From a virus: a stretch of 62,676 nt of DNA. The position numbers and the translations under genes were made by a program. The stretch is taken from IMG/VR virus record IMGVR_UViG_3300030020_000016, positions 1 to 62,676 of that record. The stretch is one strand, 5' to 3'. Below, piece by piece: positions 35,301 to 44,454 of this stretch. Below the pieces are notes generated by a model, which ran no database searches, was not told the DNA's origin, and worked only from the letters and a program-made list of their open reading frames with translations. Position 1 is the stretch's first letter; every line of letters begins with the position of its first letter.

Positions 35301-37083
35301 ATAAAGCTCCACCGATTAATCCAGCTATTAATAAATTAAGTCCACCAGTAGCGACCGTTATTGCTGTAGCCCATGCTCCCGTCGCAACTGTTGCTTCGGC
35401 TGTTACAGCTGTGTCAACTTCTTTAGCCGCAACTTCCGTTCCAATAGCAACCGCATTAGCTCGTGAAGATGCCGCACTTGTTACTTTTGATGTTGAATTT
35501 GACCCGGTAGCCGCTGTGTTTATAAAAGTAGCTGCCGTGTCTTCTGCTTTAGCCGCTTGTATTGAAATAAAAGCATTTCGCATGCCTGTCATTCCTGCTG
35601 CTAAAAATGCAAGTGACTTATACCCAACGTAAGCTTCAGCACCAAGTTTTGTAAGTGAACCTACTGCCTGATACGTGCTTGCGGGTATTTGTTGCAATCC
35701 TTTGATAAAATCATTAACAGAATCCAACATGCTTTTTATTTGAGCTGATAACCCAGAGTTTCCCATGCCGTTTAAAACGCCTGTAAGCGATGCTTTTACT
35801 TGTTCAGCCTTGCGACTAATAGTATCCATTTGCGCGCCAACTTGACCCTCTGAAAATCCTGTTGACGATATAGAAAGGTTGTATGCCTTAATAAAATCGG
35901 CATAATCACCAAATAGCGCAGCGGCTTTTGACCATTGAAATTTACCACCCGAGATATCTTGTAAATCTTTTGCCATGTTGGTACTTGTTTCATGGGTTTT
36001 GAGCATCAAATCAGTAATAACGCTGCTTACATCACGAAAATGCTGTGTTCCATTTTTATCAAAACTAGAAACTTCAATTCCTAGATTTTTTAAATCAGCA
36101 ACAGCTTTATCAGAATGTATACTTGAAAAGATTGACTTTAAGGCATTACCAACGTTTGCACCTTCAAGACCGGTTGTTTTGATCATTGTCGAAGCTAATG
36201 CGTTTGTAGTATCAAGAGAAACGCCAACTGCATGAGCTGCTGCGCCCGACCGCATTAATGCTTCCGCTAAGTCCGTGGCACTTGATTGAGCATTATGCGC
36301 AATGTTAGTCCATGAATCTACGACATGGCTTGCATAGCTAACAGCATCGGCTTGTCTGCCAAATGAATTTATTGTTGATTCAACTGCTCTATTGGCAAGT
36401 GTAACATCCATCATATCTGCCGTTGCTAATTTAGCGGATAGTCCAGTAAGCTGCATTATTTCGCCAACGTCTTTATATCCTCTGCCCCATAACTTGCCTG
36501 CTTCAATAATTTTATCAACTTGCATTCCATATTGTTCAGCAATAGTAATAAATTGCTGTGAAACCGTGTTGAGGGCTTGCTGGTTGCCATGAAGTTGAGG
36601 CAATACCTGTATCATTCCAGCCATTTGTTTTTCGACGTCAGCGATTGTGTGGATTGCTTCAAATGGTGCCGCAAATACCGCGCCTGTAATTCCTGCCGAT
36701 GCCATCCATAACATATGGCTACGAACTTTTGAAAGTACTGATTCGTAGGTTGATGCTGATCTTGCCGCATCCTTTAATGAATTGTCAACGGCTTTTATCC
36801 CATTTGAATTCATGCCGTTTGTTTCTTGTGTTAATTTCTGTAATGATTGATGAGCACTGTCTGATGATTGTTTAAATGAGTCCATCGCTGAAGCAGTATC
36901 GTTTATTTTATTGCCACTGATACTAGCTTTTTCGATGTTATCCGTCATTTTAGCAAAGATAGAAGAAACACCATCGGCTGAACTCTGTATACTCTTTAAT
37001 ACATCGCTTATTCCTTTAGTTAAATTGCTATAATCCGCAGCAACAATAACTTTGTATTGTCCAAGATCACCGGTATCTGCCAT
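32326..37083 (-). CDS. tail tape measure protein with tail-lysozyme domain
   Basis: A 1585-aa protein. ATG 37083 (MADTGDLGQYKVIVAADYSN) has a strong AAAGGAG site; the longer frame is less likely. The N-terminal about 450 residues are helical and TMP-like (HVVDSWTNIAHNAQSSATDLAE, KTTGLEGANVGNALKSIFSS); a hydrophobic segment follows at about 575-600 (LLIAGLIGGALYS). At about 870-1010 lies a phage tail-lysozyme domain (GFSKEVAAGIVGNLMTESGL, YGIGQWLGERRQGL, catalytic Glu in TESG). It sets tail length and helps DNA cross the wall. Confidence 0.93.
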   Translation of the reverse strand: MADTGDLGQYKVIVAADYSNLTKGISDVLKSIQSSADGVSSIFAKMTDNIEKASISGNKINDTASAMDSFKQSSDSAHQSLQKLTQETNGMNSNGIKAVDNSLKDAARSASTYESVLSKVRSHMLWMASAGITGAVFAAPFEAIHTIADVEKQMAGMIQVLPQLHGNQQALNTVSQQFITIAEQYGMQVDKIIEAGKLWGRGYKDVGEIMQLTGLSAKLATADMMDVTLANRAVESTINSFGRQADAVSYASHVVDSWTNIAHNAQSSATDLAEALMRSGAAAHAVGVSLDTTNALASTMIKTTGLEGANVGNALKSIFSSIHSDKAVADLKNLGIEVSSFDKNGTQHFRDVSSVITDLMLKTHETSTNMAKDLQDISGGKFQWSKAAALFGDYADFIKAYNLSISSTGFSEGQVGAQMDTISRKAEQVKASLTGVLNGMGNSGLSAQIKSMLDSVNDFIKGLQQIPASTYQAVGSLTKLGAEAYVGYKSLAFLAAGMTGMRNAFISIQAAKAEDTAATFINTAATGSNSTSKVTSAASSRANAVAIGTEVAAKEVDTAVTAEATVATGAWATAITVATGGLNLLIAGLIGGALYSANYTTSLGEEANALDKLSQKNQDAVAIKEQEVEMSQKQTEFIGTLGEAYIKLTQQLKDVQGNEEKVNKTKKDLQATENELAKVVGEDGLQRIKSSSDVKQAIKDEQASHTDMTASIKDELATLKKQQIEYTQQALQSTVDRIDALKSETKSWGLLARAQQAAMNMYAGIADAKIAWNTALANTLPNGSVGQANAQKDLAYWQNEKQYASNYKPSSVTEEISALEQKQNELQIKLGQQQISAAAGYVVPQTTSTGADEVDTSGGKKKKGKKEVDNSPERISYDYFISQGFSKEVAAGIVGNLMTESGLNPKAESNDGSYGIGQWLGERRQGLQDFASSNYSDPSSRDTQLAFVNYELKHSESGALGSILASNPTTPEAAAYSVSKNYERPAWAENPDRQENARTVFDKYANGNGGKYEALDPAKQREKFYNDLKKSYEEELQAEKTAALEQGRFWKSNDTLYLFQTMLGQVGKDIPAYESERFKLQQDKQKEDQELQSASYARTEALTEAGIDNVHKIEASITASVANKQPIGKYQESIYESMLKSASLPAGSAAKDEEDKKRYNEIAARDKATYKDEQEIIQKHINALKTMVDKEIEYQEKLHLISPQQASSARNIVNETDYQKKLPELQSGLTKTANTGSESAMLDAYTKFQNSKTAEESKGNIETMLSLSKDTDATLKAVSKMEESWDKYEQNKRQYSQETYDYLNRYQEAYINAYQNAWGDALDATLNKTRSFSDNAKNIFKSLYSALAKQLSTDFTQKWTQSLSDILNKTKSTNQEKQSDSQSTSTKLKQDVSQILTSTLSADTQKQASSKVTATAQQQDSSKTKTNVLGDIGSMLTSMLAEMAIMYALSALFGGGGSSTSTSTSSVSLGRSASSYYTTPTAVPQITVPSMDIGGQLPSDMLILAHKREMVLTPQQSDAISNLGSNSSSQSNSQPSSPNAMTLRQSLSVNAIDTRGMKEAYMSSSGELANTVKREIRRFNTTGLT

Positions 37084-37087
37084 AAAG

Positions 37088-37488
37088 TTATTCTCCTTTC
37101 TTTCTATCTCTAACAACGCCACCAGACATACCGAAAACAGCCATTAGATTCTTTAACTGAACTTCTTCCCATTTAAACTGTTCCTCTTTGGAAAGTTCAT
37201 CCCAGTCGTCAGGTTTAGCTTGCCCACCGTCATCATTTGATTCGTAACTACTATTATTAGAACTGTTACTACCACCTTTTTTACCTTTTGAAGCACCTTT
37301 GCAGTAAGCTTCTACTACTGCTTGAATAACGGCTCCAGCTGGTGGATTGTCAATAACGTATTTAGTAGCACAGTAAACGTCCATAAATGACATTTTCCAT
37401 TTAATATATTGATTCGTATATCCAAAAACCGCAGATATCGAAGCATAAAGTTTTGCAGCTTTTAATTGTCTTGGTTCTTCGTATCCTT
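37088..37488 (-). CDS. gpG-GT-type frameshift extension of tail chaperone
   Basis: The -1 frame is open from before 37,500 through the stop of the 137-aa chaperone gene and runs without interruption into MSFMDVYCATKYVIDNPPAG and on to 37088. After VTAQK the shifted product would read GYEEPRQLKAAKLYASISAV. Candidate slip sites are CAAAAG at 37486-37491 and GGCAAAAG about 12 nt earlier. The fused protein would match lambda gpGT, which loads tube protein on the tape measure. Confidence 0.7.
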
Positions 37489-37875
37489 TTGAGCTGTTAC
37501 TTTTGCCTTTACCTGCGGTTCTACGTTTTTTTCTTTATCAACCTTTACCATTTCTTGAACGGCTACTTCTCTATTTGCTAAAACTCCGACTGCTAAAAAA
37601 AGATCAACAACGCGTAAATCCTTGATAAAGTCTTCATCTTTTAAATCAGGATAATTTCTTTTAATTGCAAGCATTACCAGGATTCTTGCATCTTTCAACG
37701 TTTTGCCTGAGAATGGATGCAATATAGGGTTTCCTTGCATTGCATCTAATGACCGTAAAATATCAACAAGTTTAATCATTGCTTCATGGTCTTCATATGC
37801 GGTATATGGTAAATCGGGCATGATATAGGTTTTTTCGCGGAACTTTACTTCTGTTCCTTCAAATTCTACTGGCAT
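37462..37875 (-). CDS. tail assembly chaperone (gpG-like)
   Basis: A 137-aa protein between the major tail protein and the tape measure, the invariant site for gpG-type chaperones. MPVEFEGTEVKFREKTYIMP, DEDFIKDLRVVDLFLAVGVL. The C-terminal Lys/Gln-rich end contains the likely slip site for the -1 product. Confidence 0.75.
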   Translation of the reverse strand: MPVEFEGTEVKFREKTYIMPDLPYTAYEDHEAMIKLVDILRSLDAMQGNPILHPFSGKTLKDARILVMLAIKRNYPDLKDEDFIKDLRVVDLFLAVGVLANREVAVQEMVKVDKEKNVEPQVKAKVTAQKDTKNQDN

Positions 37876-37907
37876 ATATAATCAACCCTTCTTATTTTCA
37901 AAGTTAA

Positions 37908-37929
37908 AGCCCACCACAATGGATGGGCT
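37908..37929 (-). terminator. hairpin after major tail protein
   Basis: Stem AGCCCA/TGGGCT with a 10-nt loop, directly after the tail-tube stop. The T content that follows is modest (TTAACTTTG). Probably attenuates transcription after the abundant tube protein or stabilises its mRNA. Confidence 0.5.
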
Positions 37930-37936
37930 AGTTTTA

Positions 37937-39022
37937 TTATTGTGCAACGTTATCATCAAGATATAAATACCCTGTGATATCCGCAACCGTTGCCATTGCT
38001 TTTGCTTCGATAGATGGAATTGTGAAATCTTCCATTTTTGCTCCAAAGCTTGTGCCTGCTGACATTACGCGTGGGAATACAATATGAATCTGTGCTCCTG
38101 CTAATTGTGTAAACATTTCAAGCTGGTAAGGTTTCTGAGAACCCATCAAGTTGTTAGCTAATGTGATCGTCGTTCCTGTTGCAATATTGTATTTGTAGAG
38201 AACCTGAACATTGTGTCCTGTGTCTGCCGCTGCAAACGTAAATGTATTTGTTGCCAATGAAGTTGTTGGGGCTGCGCTTGTAATAACGCCTGTTCCGACG
38301 ACTGTTGCCGCAGTAGGTGTATTTCCACCGCCAGCCAATGTTTCAGCTAATGTAAAGGTTGTTGCGTTTGACGTAATAGTGTACAATGCCGCAATCGTAG
38401 AATTAACAGCCATGACAGCCGCTAAGTTTGTAATGCTGATTGCTACCGTAGAACCAACAAGGAATTCATTCCCAGTCGCACTAGAAGCAACCGCGGTAAA
38501 AGTAACTCCATTAATCGTAACTGTGTCATTCGCTACGAAATTAGTACCTACTGTATAAACTCTAGCACCAGCAACCGCAGTCGAAGCGAATGTAAACTGT
38601 CCAGACGTTGGTGTTCCGCTCATAATTAAAGTCATCGGGATGGCTAGGGCTGCGTTTGTAACGTCATAAACTACCATTAGGTTACTTAGTACGCCGCCGT
38701 TTGGAATAGTCCCTAGTGATGCCGTGTATGGGCTTGTAACTGGCACTTGTAAAACTGGTGCCGGATCGATTACTTTATTGATACCAGTGGCTTTTGTACC
38801 GCCGAGTAAAAGATTCATCGAACTAGATGTGATATCGGCAAATTCGCCTTTAATATCAATAGACCGTTTCCCAGAAGCAATGTAAATTGCATCCTGTCCA
38901 CGACCATATAAGTCTTTAAGATTTACTTTGAAATCAGCGGAGAAACTTTGTGGCTGTCTAAACTCTGTGACTAAACCATCTTGAGTCGTAGCAACAATTC
39001 TCCCTTTATCAAAACTATACAT
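37937..39022 (-). CDS. major tail tube protein with inserted domain
   Basis: A 361-aa protein. The N-terminal ATTQDGLVTEFRQPQSFSAD, KDLYGRGQDAIYIASGKRSI and C-terminal QLAGAQIHIVFPRVMSAG, SIEAKAMATVADITGYL bracket a Thr/Ala-rich insert (about 110-270, GVTFTAVASSATGNEFLVG) that resembles surface-exposed Ig-like decoration. It forms the tail tube. Confidence 0.85.
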   Translation of the reverse strand: MYSFDKGRIVATTQDGLVTEFRQPQSFSADFKVNLKDLYGRGQDAIYIASGKRSIDIKGEFADITSSSMNLLLGGTKATGINKVIDPAPVLQVPVTSPYTASLGTIPNGGVLSNLMVVYDVTNAALAIPMTLIMSGTPTSGQFTFASTAVAGARVYTVGTNFVANDTVTINGVTFTAVASSATGNEFLVGSTVAISITNLAAVMAVNSTIAALYTITSNATTFTLAETLAGGGNTPTAATVVGTGVITSAAPTTSLATNTFTFAAADTGHNVQVLYKYNIATGTTITLANNLMGSQKPYQLEMFTQLAGAQIHIVFPRVMSAGTSFGAKMEDFTIPSIEAKAMATVADITGYLYLDDNVAQ

Positions 39023-39045
39023 ATATTGTTTTCCTCCTTCTTGTG

Positions 39046-39519
39046 TTAGCTATATATTAAGTTTTTGTTTGCTTTAATGATCCATTCTGTCATAAAAAAC
39101 GTGGTTCGCGTAACATCATCATAAACCGGACATTTTGAATTAACCAGCCGGCACATTGCAAATTGTGGTACCTGCTGCCCTAAAATAGGATGAACGTCAA
39201 GAATATCCACTACTGTGTTAAGCATAAAAGCGGCATCATCAACAGCACTATCAGCAGTTGTTGAATCCTCTGACTGTTTAAACCAGCCGTGAATGTAATA
39301 CCGTAGTCCTTGATAACCAGTACGATTTTTGAACGTTTCCCCTTCTTCTCTGCAAACTGTCAATGCTGGATAATTTCCGTTTGAGATAAAAGAAATATAA
39401 GCAGGGTAGATGTCAGGACTACCAGTATTTGTCCAACCACTCCACGAGGTCAAGCCACTATTTGCAAGTAACTTACTTCTAATTATTGCTATGACCGGAT
39501 CATAATTTTTAATAGTCAC
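39046..39519 (-). CDS. tail terminator/completion protein
   Basis: A 157-aa protein located just before the tail tube gene. YPAYISFISNGNYPALTVCR, YYIHGWFKQSEDSTTADSAV and a C-terminal FFMTEWIIKANK strand fit the tail-terminator fold. Assigned mainly from position and pattern. Confidence 0.6.
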   Translation of the reverse strand: MTIKNYDPVIAIIRSKLLANSGLTSWSGWTNTGSPDIYPAYISFISNGNYPALTVCREEGETFKNRTGYQGLRYYIHGWFKQSEDSTTADSAVDDAAFMLNTVVDILDVHPILGQQVPQFAMCRLVNSKCPVYDDVTRTTFFMTEWIIKANKNLIYS

Positions 39520-39523
39520 TGAA

Positions 39524-39973
39524 TCACTTCCCTACTAATGATGCTTGCACATTTTCTTTTACTTTTCGAAATCCTTCGCCTATGAAGTTACGAGGGCGCA
39601 TTCTTGACGTACCAGTAATTAGATCACCGATATATGGTACTGCGTCCTCACTAACTCCAACCTCAACTGTTGATAATGCGGTATTTAGGTTTTCATTTTT
39701 AACAATATTTGTTTTGAGCAGTCCGGACTGAACGTGGACTTGGCTGTCATCGCCATGCGGACCGTAATTAGCTGTATACCTTGTACTGTATGGATGACCT
39801 AAATCAGCTAATTGTTTGAGTGTATGGTCAGTTAATCCAGCCTGTTCAGTTATTGCGTTTTGTGCAACAACTCCGGCAACTGAAAGCCTTGCATTCATCT
39901 TGGCGGTTTCAATTGGCAAAATGTTATTGATGTTGGCAAGAACATTATCTAAACCTTCAATTTTTACACTCAT
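39524..39973 (-). CDS. HK97 gp10-like neck/tail completion protein
   Basis: A 149-aa protein from ATG 39973 (AAGGCGG upstream; ATGA overlap with the previous stop). MSVKIEGLDNVLANINNIL, ALSTVEVGVSEDAVPYIGDL and PRNFIGEGFRKVKENV match gp10-like proteins at the head-tail joint. Confidence 0.8.
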   Translation of the reverse strand: MSVKIEGLDNVLANINNILPIETAKMNARLSVAGVVAQNAITEQAGLTDHTLKQLADLGHPYSTRYTANYGPHGDDSQVHVQSGLLKTNIVKNENLNTALSTVEVGVSEDAVPYIGDLITGTSRMRPRNFIGEGFRKVKENVQASLVGK

Positions 39974-40290
39974 TTTACCGTACCGCCTTGAAGAAATACT
40001 TCTAAATGTTTTAAGATGTTCCACGAATTCGTATTGACAACTTTGAATTTTTCACCAGTTGCCAAGTCCGTGATGATATCATTTGCTTGTATATCAACAA
40101 TATTGCAAAACATATTTTTGTAATAAATAGTAGTTTGCCCTTGAACCGGTACCACTACAACGCCTTGATGCGGCTGTAAATCACATTTTAGTGATGCAAT
40201 TAGAGTTGAAAGAATTGTTGTCGGTGATCCGCTAGGGCTTGGAGTTCCGGTAACATATCTTTGGACACTTACCTTATGTTTTAAAATCAT
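39970..40290 (-). CDS. head closure / stopper protein
   Basis: A 106-aa protein: MILKHKVSVQRYVTGTPSPS, LKCDLQPHQGVVVVPVQGQT, FCNIVDIQANDIITDLATGE, the beta-barrel pattern of head-closure proteins. It sits between connector and gp10-like genes. Confidence 0.7.
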   Translation of the reverse strand: MILKHKVSVQRYVTGTPSPSGSPTTILSTLIASLKCDLQPHQGVVVVPVQGQTTIYYKNMFCNIVDIQANDIITDLATGEKFKVVNTNSWNILKHLEVFLQGGTVK

Positions 40291-40895
40291 GATGTAGCCC
40301 TAACTCTCACATATCCAAGACCATCATTACCGCCATCAAGAATATTTAGAGCGTTTTGTGGCATCGAGTGAGTATCTTCTCTAACAATCGTAAGTTCGCC
40401 TTGCTTGATTGATTTAACCATAGATACATTACTATCCTGTGAAAGGAAGTAATCATCGAGGAGGGGCGCACATGCAAGCATGGTGGCTTTTACTAAGTCA
40501 GTAGGAAAGCTGCCAACTGCAAAGCCGAAATCATATGTTGCCTTAACGTAATATTGACCATCCGGTGCTAATGTAAAAGCCATGATATAGCCTTTGTCAT
40601 TCATGAAAGACGGGTATGTTATTTCAAATGGTACTTGATAACCCGCAATTGGCAAGAATGAAACCGATTCAATGTTTGTGATTGTCAACTTTTTAGGGAA
40701 ATATTTAAACATTCCGCATTTCACACGAACTAAACCAGTATCGTTATAACTTGTTTTAGCTGTAAATGACTGTTTGCAATAAGTGTCAACCGTCTGACTA
40801 GCCGTATCACATATTGCAGTGATATAAGCTAAGTCAGCGGTATCATCCCAAGTGTAACCAAGTTCTTTTAAATCGTCTGGTGTGCAATAAGCCAT
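40287..40895 (-). CDS. head-tail connector (gp6-like adaptor)
   Basis: A 202-aa protein: MAYCTPDDLKELGYTWDDTA, AYITAICDTASQTVDTYCKQ, VKATMLACAPLLDDYFLSQD. A helical bundle with a central beta insert, as in gp6/gp15-type adaptors that dock under the portal. Confidence 0.8.
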   Translation of the reverse strand: MAYCTPDDLKELGYTWDDTADLAYITAICDTASQTVDTYCKQSFTAKTSYNDTGLVRVKCGMFKYFPKKLTITNIESVSFLPIAGYQVPFEITYPSFMNDKGYIMAFTLAPDGQYYVKATYDFGFAVGSFPTDLVKATMLACAPLLDDYFLSQDSNVSMVKSIKQGELTIVREDTHSMPQNALNILDGGNDGLGYVRVRATS

Positions 40896-40898
40896 ACG

Positions 40899-41093
40899 TT
40901 ACACCACCATTTTGATATGAAGTCTAGCTTCTTGCAAATGTTCTGGTTTTACCGAAACTTTACCGTTTTTAATCTGGTAAGTTTCTTCGCCGATTACCAT
41001 TGAACCGTTTTGAATGGAATGGTCTAGTTCAATTAGTTCGATTGTTTCGGGTTCAGTCATTTCAGTTGTTTCAGGTTCTTTATCTTTTGCCAT
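40899..41093 (-). CDS. small protein after capsid gene (64 aa)
   Basis: MAKDKEPETTEMTEPETIEL then a small beta domain (MVIGEETYQIKNGKVSV). ATG 41093 has AGGAGG at 8 nt; an in-frame ATG at 41114 is less well placed. Such proteins are common between capsid and adaptor genes; role unknown. Confidence 0.6.
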   Translation of the reverse strand: MAKDKEPETTEMTEPETIELIELDHSIQNGSMVIGEETYQIKNGKVSVKPEHLQEARLHIKMVV

Positions 41094-41129
41094 TTTTATT
41101 ACCTCCTTTGCCACGGAATAAAGTGTTTA

Positions 41130-42707
41130 TTATCCCTGCAATCCTGGAAGGAAACCAGTAAGAACACCGCAGAATCTAGGTGCATACATTTTTAACGCGC
41201 CAAATGCGGAAATACCAAATTCCCAAGTCGGGGACTGTGGCATGTAATCTTGTGCCCAATAATCCATCGCAAGTTCCATTTCCATTGCACGAGGAATATC
41301 GGCAGAAGGATAAGGAATTGTATCAACGATAGCAATACAAGTCGAAGGCGGTAACCAAGGATGAACTTCAATTGTAATTTCTTTGGAAGGGTAAGATTTA
41401 TTGATGTACGAAGCAACACGACCACTCATGATCAAGTTGGATTTAGTACCAGCATCATTGTTAACGACCATGACGGTTTGAGCCGCTACAGCACCACTTG
41501 CAGTTGACAGGATTGCATTTGACAAATCGCGGTAGAACTGTTCACCGCATAAATAACGGCTAGGACCTAATTTAAAGTTTCTGTAAACGTAAGAATTGTA
41601 ATCATCCAATTCTTTTACGCCACCAGCAGATTTTGTAAGAGCTGCAGCGTATCCATTTTTGTAATAACCACTTGCGTTTAAAATTTGTGGAATATAACCA
41701 TCAAATACCAACGGGTCAAGAGTACCATCATTTGTAACTGTAGAAACAGCATCGCCACCAGTAACTAACTGTGTGATTGTCATGCTAGGGAAAGCTGTAA
41801 CAATCTGTAATGTTTCACTACCAGCAACGCCAACGTACCATGCATAAGCTAAAGCACCGCTTACAGGTGTAACAGTTGCACTAATTGCATTAGTAGAACC
41901 GCTAAGAGCACCAGTACTAAAGGAAGCCGAAGCCGCACCAACACCGTTTAAAGCATTTGCAACGTAATTAATAGCTCCACCAATTGATGGAGTGGTAGCA
42001 TTAGCTACGCCAGTACCATACAATGAAATATTTGTTGACTGTGTGCCAAAATTAAGAGCCGGCATTGGATTAGATGCGTTCATGTTCAAAGCTGCTACTT
42101 TAATTGAATATGTTCCAGCGGCAATTGTACCACCAGTTGGATTGGCCGTAAGCCCTGTAGGTGTCCCGATTGCAGGTAAAGCAGTAGTGCCTTGACCGCC
42201 AACAATAAGCAATTCTTCCTGAGTCATCATACGAAGTAACGCAAACGTATGCTGTTTAGCGAATAAGTCTCCTTCTGTACCTACAGCGGTTCTGCGAAGT
42301 TCTTCCGTAATAGAGTCTTGTACGCCGTAACTTTTGTAAGGGAAAGTACTCGTCGAAAGATTGTATGTGATTGAGCTGCCGCGTTTACCTTCAAGACGAC
42401 CTAAACCACCGGATAATCCGATAGAATTAATCGTACGAAAATGAGCAACACTACCGTTAGATTTAATAACACGAGGGATTCTGTTTCTTTCTGGACTTTC
42501 GAAAGGTACTAACGATTTAGCAGGTGCTTCGAGACTGTACCCACCCCAACTATCAGATACCCCTGGTAATGCTCCACCAGCACCAGTTATAGTCTGCCCT
42601 TTCATCATCGCCAACATGGACGATTTTTCACATGCGCCTTCCATTTTTTTAATAGCATCAGCGTCAATTTGATTTAAAGTGTCGCTTGTAATTTCTGTCA
42701 TTCCCAT
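41130..42707 (-). CDS. major capsid protein with Ig-like insertion
   Basis: A 525-aa protein. SLEAPAKSLVPFESPERNRI, HFRTINSIGLSGGLGRLEGK, SYGVQDSITEELRRTAVGTE and C-terminal ITIEVHPWLPPSTCIAIVDT, YWAQDYMPQSPTWEFGISAF are HK97-like major capsid features. Residues about 175-340 form a Thr/Ala/Gly-rich beta insertion (TIAAGTYSIKVAALNMN, SGALAYAWYVGVAGSETLQI) that should project from the capsid surface. Confidence 0.85.
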   Translation of the reverse strand: MGMTEITSDTLNQIDADAIKKMEGACEKSSMLAMMKGQTITGAGGALPGVSDSWGGYSLEAPAKSLVPFESPERNRIPRVIKSNGSVAHFRTINSIGLSGGLGRLEGKRGSSITYNLSTSTFPYKSYGVQDSITEELRRTAVGTEGDLFAKQHTFALLRMMTQEELLIVGGQGTTALPAIGTPTGLTANPTGGTIAAGTYSIKVAALNMNASNPMPALNFGTQSTNISLYGTGVANATTPSIGGAINYVANALNGVGAASASFSTGALSGSTNAISATVTPVSGALAYAWYVGVAGSETLQIVTAFPSMTITQLVTGGDAVSTVTNDGTLDPLVFDGYIPQILNASGYYKNGYAAALTKSAGGVKELDDYNSYVYRNFKLGPSRYLCGEQFYRDLSNAILSTASGAVAAQTVMVVNNDAGTKSNLIMSGRVASYINKSYPSKEITIEVHPWLPPSTCIAIVDTIPYPSADIPRAMEMELAMDYWAQDYMPQSPTWEFGISAFGALKMYAPRFCGVLTGFLPGLQG

Positions 42708-42731
42708 TTGCTTTTCTCCTTTTTTAAATGC

Positions 42732-44441
42732 TTATTTTTGCATCGCTTTTTTCATTAAGATATTAGACTTTTGCAGTCTTGCGTCTTGAACCATGCCCGG
42801 ATCTTTACTGTTTGCAATAATAAAGTCATAAGCAGATTCTTCGCTGTCTATTGATGCGGTTTTCTTTAAAGATTCACCAGCAATGCTTTTTTCCATTGAT
42901 AATGAACCCGATTGAAAGAGTGCGCCACCTGGCATTGGTTGGTTTTCTAAATCAGTAAACTTTTTCTGTAATACTTTGTACTCACCATTAAGACCATCAA
43001 AGGACTTCTGCAATATTGAGATACCTTCCATTAGTTTATAAAGTTGCTGATCGTTACCAATTGATTTATGCAAATCGGTATCTTGTACCGTTTTAGCCGC
43101 TTCTGTCATTGTTTCACTGTCATCTTTACCCATCATTTTTTGGCATTTATCGCATTTACATGCAGCACCAGCTTGAGTTAATTCATGATGTGCTTTTTGA
43201 AGATGATCCATTGTTGCTTTTGAATGAACTGCACCAGCTTTTTCAAGGTCTTGTGGTTCAATTGTTTTTTCTACTGGTTTTTCTGGATCTTTTTCCACTT
43301 TTTTGTCCTCCATTGCCTTTTCAGCCTTTTTGCCATCCCAGCCATCAGGCAATGAACTTTCTGCCCCAATTGCTTTGGCACGAGAAATAATATGTTCTTT
43401 GTCCGATGCCTTTGAACCAGCTCTGCCCCAATCTTTAACAGCGTTTTTTACATCTTGAGCTGTTTTAATCGGGAATGAACCGTCTGACTCAGCTTCACCT
43501 TTACCAGACATTTTTTTACGATCTTCAGTAGAATAATCTTTCTTTTCTAAATCAGTTGGTTCATCGGCTTTTGTTGTAGGAAGCCCAGCCATTGTGCTAG
43601 GATCATCTTCATCAACTGCTGGAACAAATTCCATCTTTACTTCTTGAATATCTCCAAGAGTTACAATGCCATCATCTGTCATTGTATAAGCAACTCTATA
43701 CAGGTCCTTGTCACCGTCTCCATCAATATCTCCGGCAATGATCACTGAATCTGGATAAGTTGCCTTAACCCAAAAGTAACCGCAATTGAAAGGTGTTTTA
43801 ATCTGACCATTCAGAGCACCTTGTAATCTATTCGTAATTTCTTCAAAAGAAAAAGCCTTAGCAAGATCTTTATCTGCTAAAGCTTTTGTAAAATCGTCAA
43901 GAATTGTTTTATTTATTTCTTGTTCCAAACTATTGTCCTCCTTAATTTTAAATTCTCGTTGTTCGACCATTCCGCTTGCTTTAATTACATCAAATGTTGC
44001 TGTTGGGCAGCAAGGCAAGTCAACCAACGAAAGTTCTGCCGGTCCAGCAGTAAATCTTGTACCACCCGTAGCATCACGCCAGCGTTTAGCATAACTACCG
44101 CCAATTGAAAATCCAGTAAGAACACCTTCCTTGACTTTGTTCCAGCTATCGTCATCAACAACTTTAGCACAAACTTCAATAGCTTTTGCCGCGTCATTAA
44201 ACGTTAATTGGGTTAACTTACCGGCAGCCTTGTTCGAATGCATTTCTCGCACATTTCCTAATGATTTACCACCACTGGCTTTTTCTATATCTTGCGACCA
44301 TTTTTCAAATAATGGTTTGCTTGAATCATAGTCCATCGTTTCGTCTGAACGGTCTTTTACTTCCTGCGTTGCCGTTCCGTAAACAAGTCGCTTTTCTTCA
44401 TCAATCTTTGTCATAGGAATAAACATTTTTAAATCAGACAC
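42732..44441 (-). CDS. XkdF-like prohead protease fused to scaffold
   Basis: A 569-aa protein. N-terminal RLVYGTATQEVKDRSDETMD, SLGNVREMHSNKAAGKLTQL (His) and VLTGFSIGGSYAKRWRD (Ser) mark the XkdF-type serine protease. The middle holds a DUF6582-like segment (SGKGEAESDGSFPIKTAQDV); the C-terminal half is a Lys/Glu coiled coil with CKCDKCQKM, the likely scaffold. It would cleave itself and capsid proteins during maturation. Confidence 0.82.
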   Translation of the reverse strand: MSDLKMFIPMTKIDEEKRLVYGTATQEVKDRSDETMDYDSSKPLFEKWSQDIEKASGGKSLGNVREMHSNKAAGKLTQLTFNDAAKAIEVCAKVVDDDSWNKVKEGVLTGFSIGGSYAKRWRDATGGTRFTAGPAELSLVDLPCCPTATFDVIKASGMVEQREFKIKEDNSLEQEINKTILDDFTKALADKDLAKAFSFEEITNRLQGALNGQIKTPFNCGYFWVKATYPDSVIIAGDIDGDGDKDLYRVAYTMTDDGIVTLGDIQEVKMEFVPAVDEDDPSTMAGLPTTKADEPTDLEKKDYSTEDRKKMSGKGEAESDGSFPIKTAQDVKNAVKDWGRAGSKASDKEHIISRAKAIGAESSLPDGWDGKKAEKAMEDKKVEKDPEKPVEKTIEPQDLEKAGAVHSKATMDHLQKAHHELTQAGAACKCDKCQKMMGKDDSETMTEAAKTVQDTDLHKSIGNDQQLYKLMEGISILQKSFDGLNGEYKVLQKKFTDLENQPMPGGALFQSGSLSMEKSIAGESLKKTASIDSEESAYDFIIANSKDPGMVQDARLQKSNILMKKAMQK

Positions 44442-44454
44442 TTAATCACTTCCC

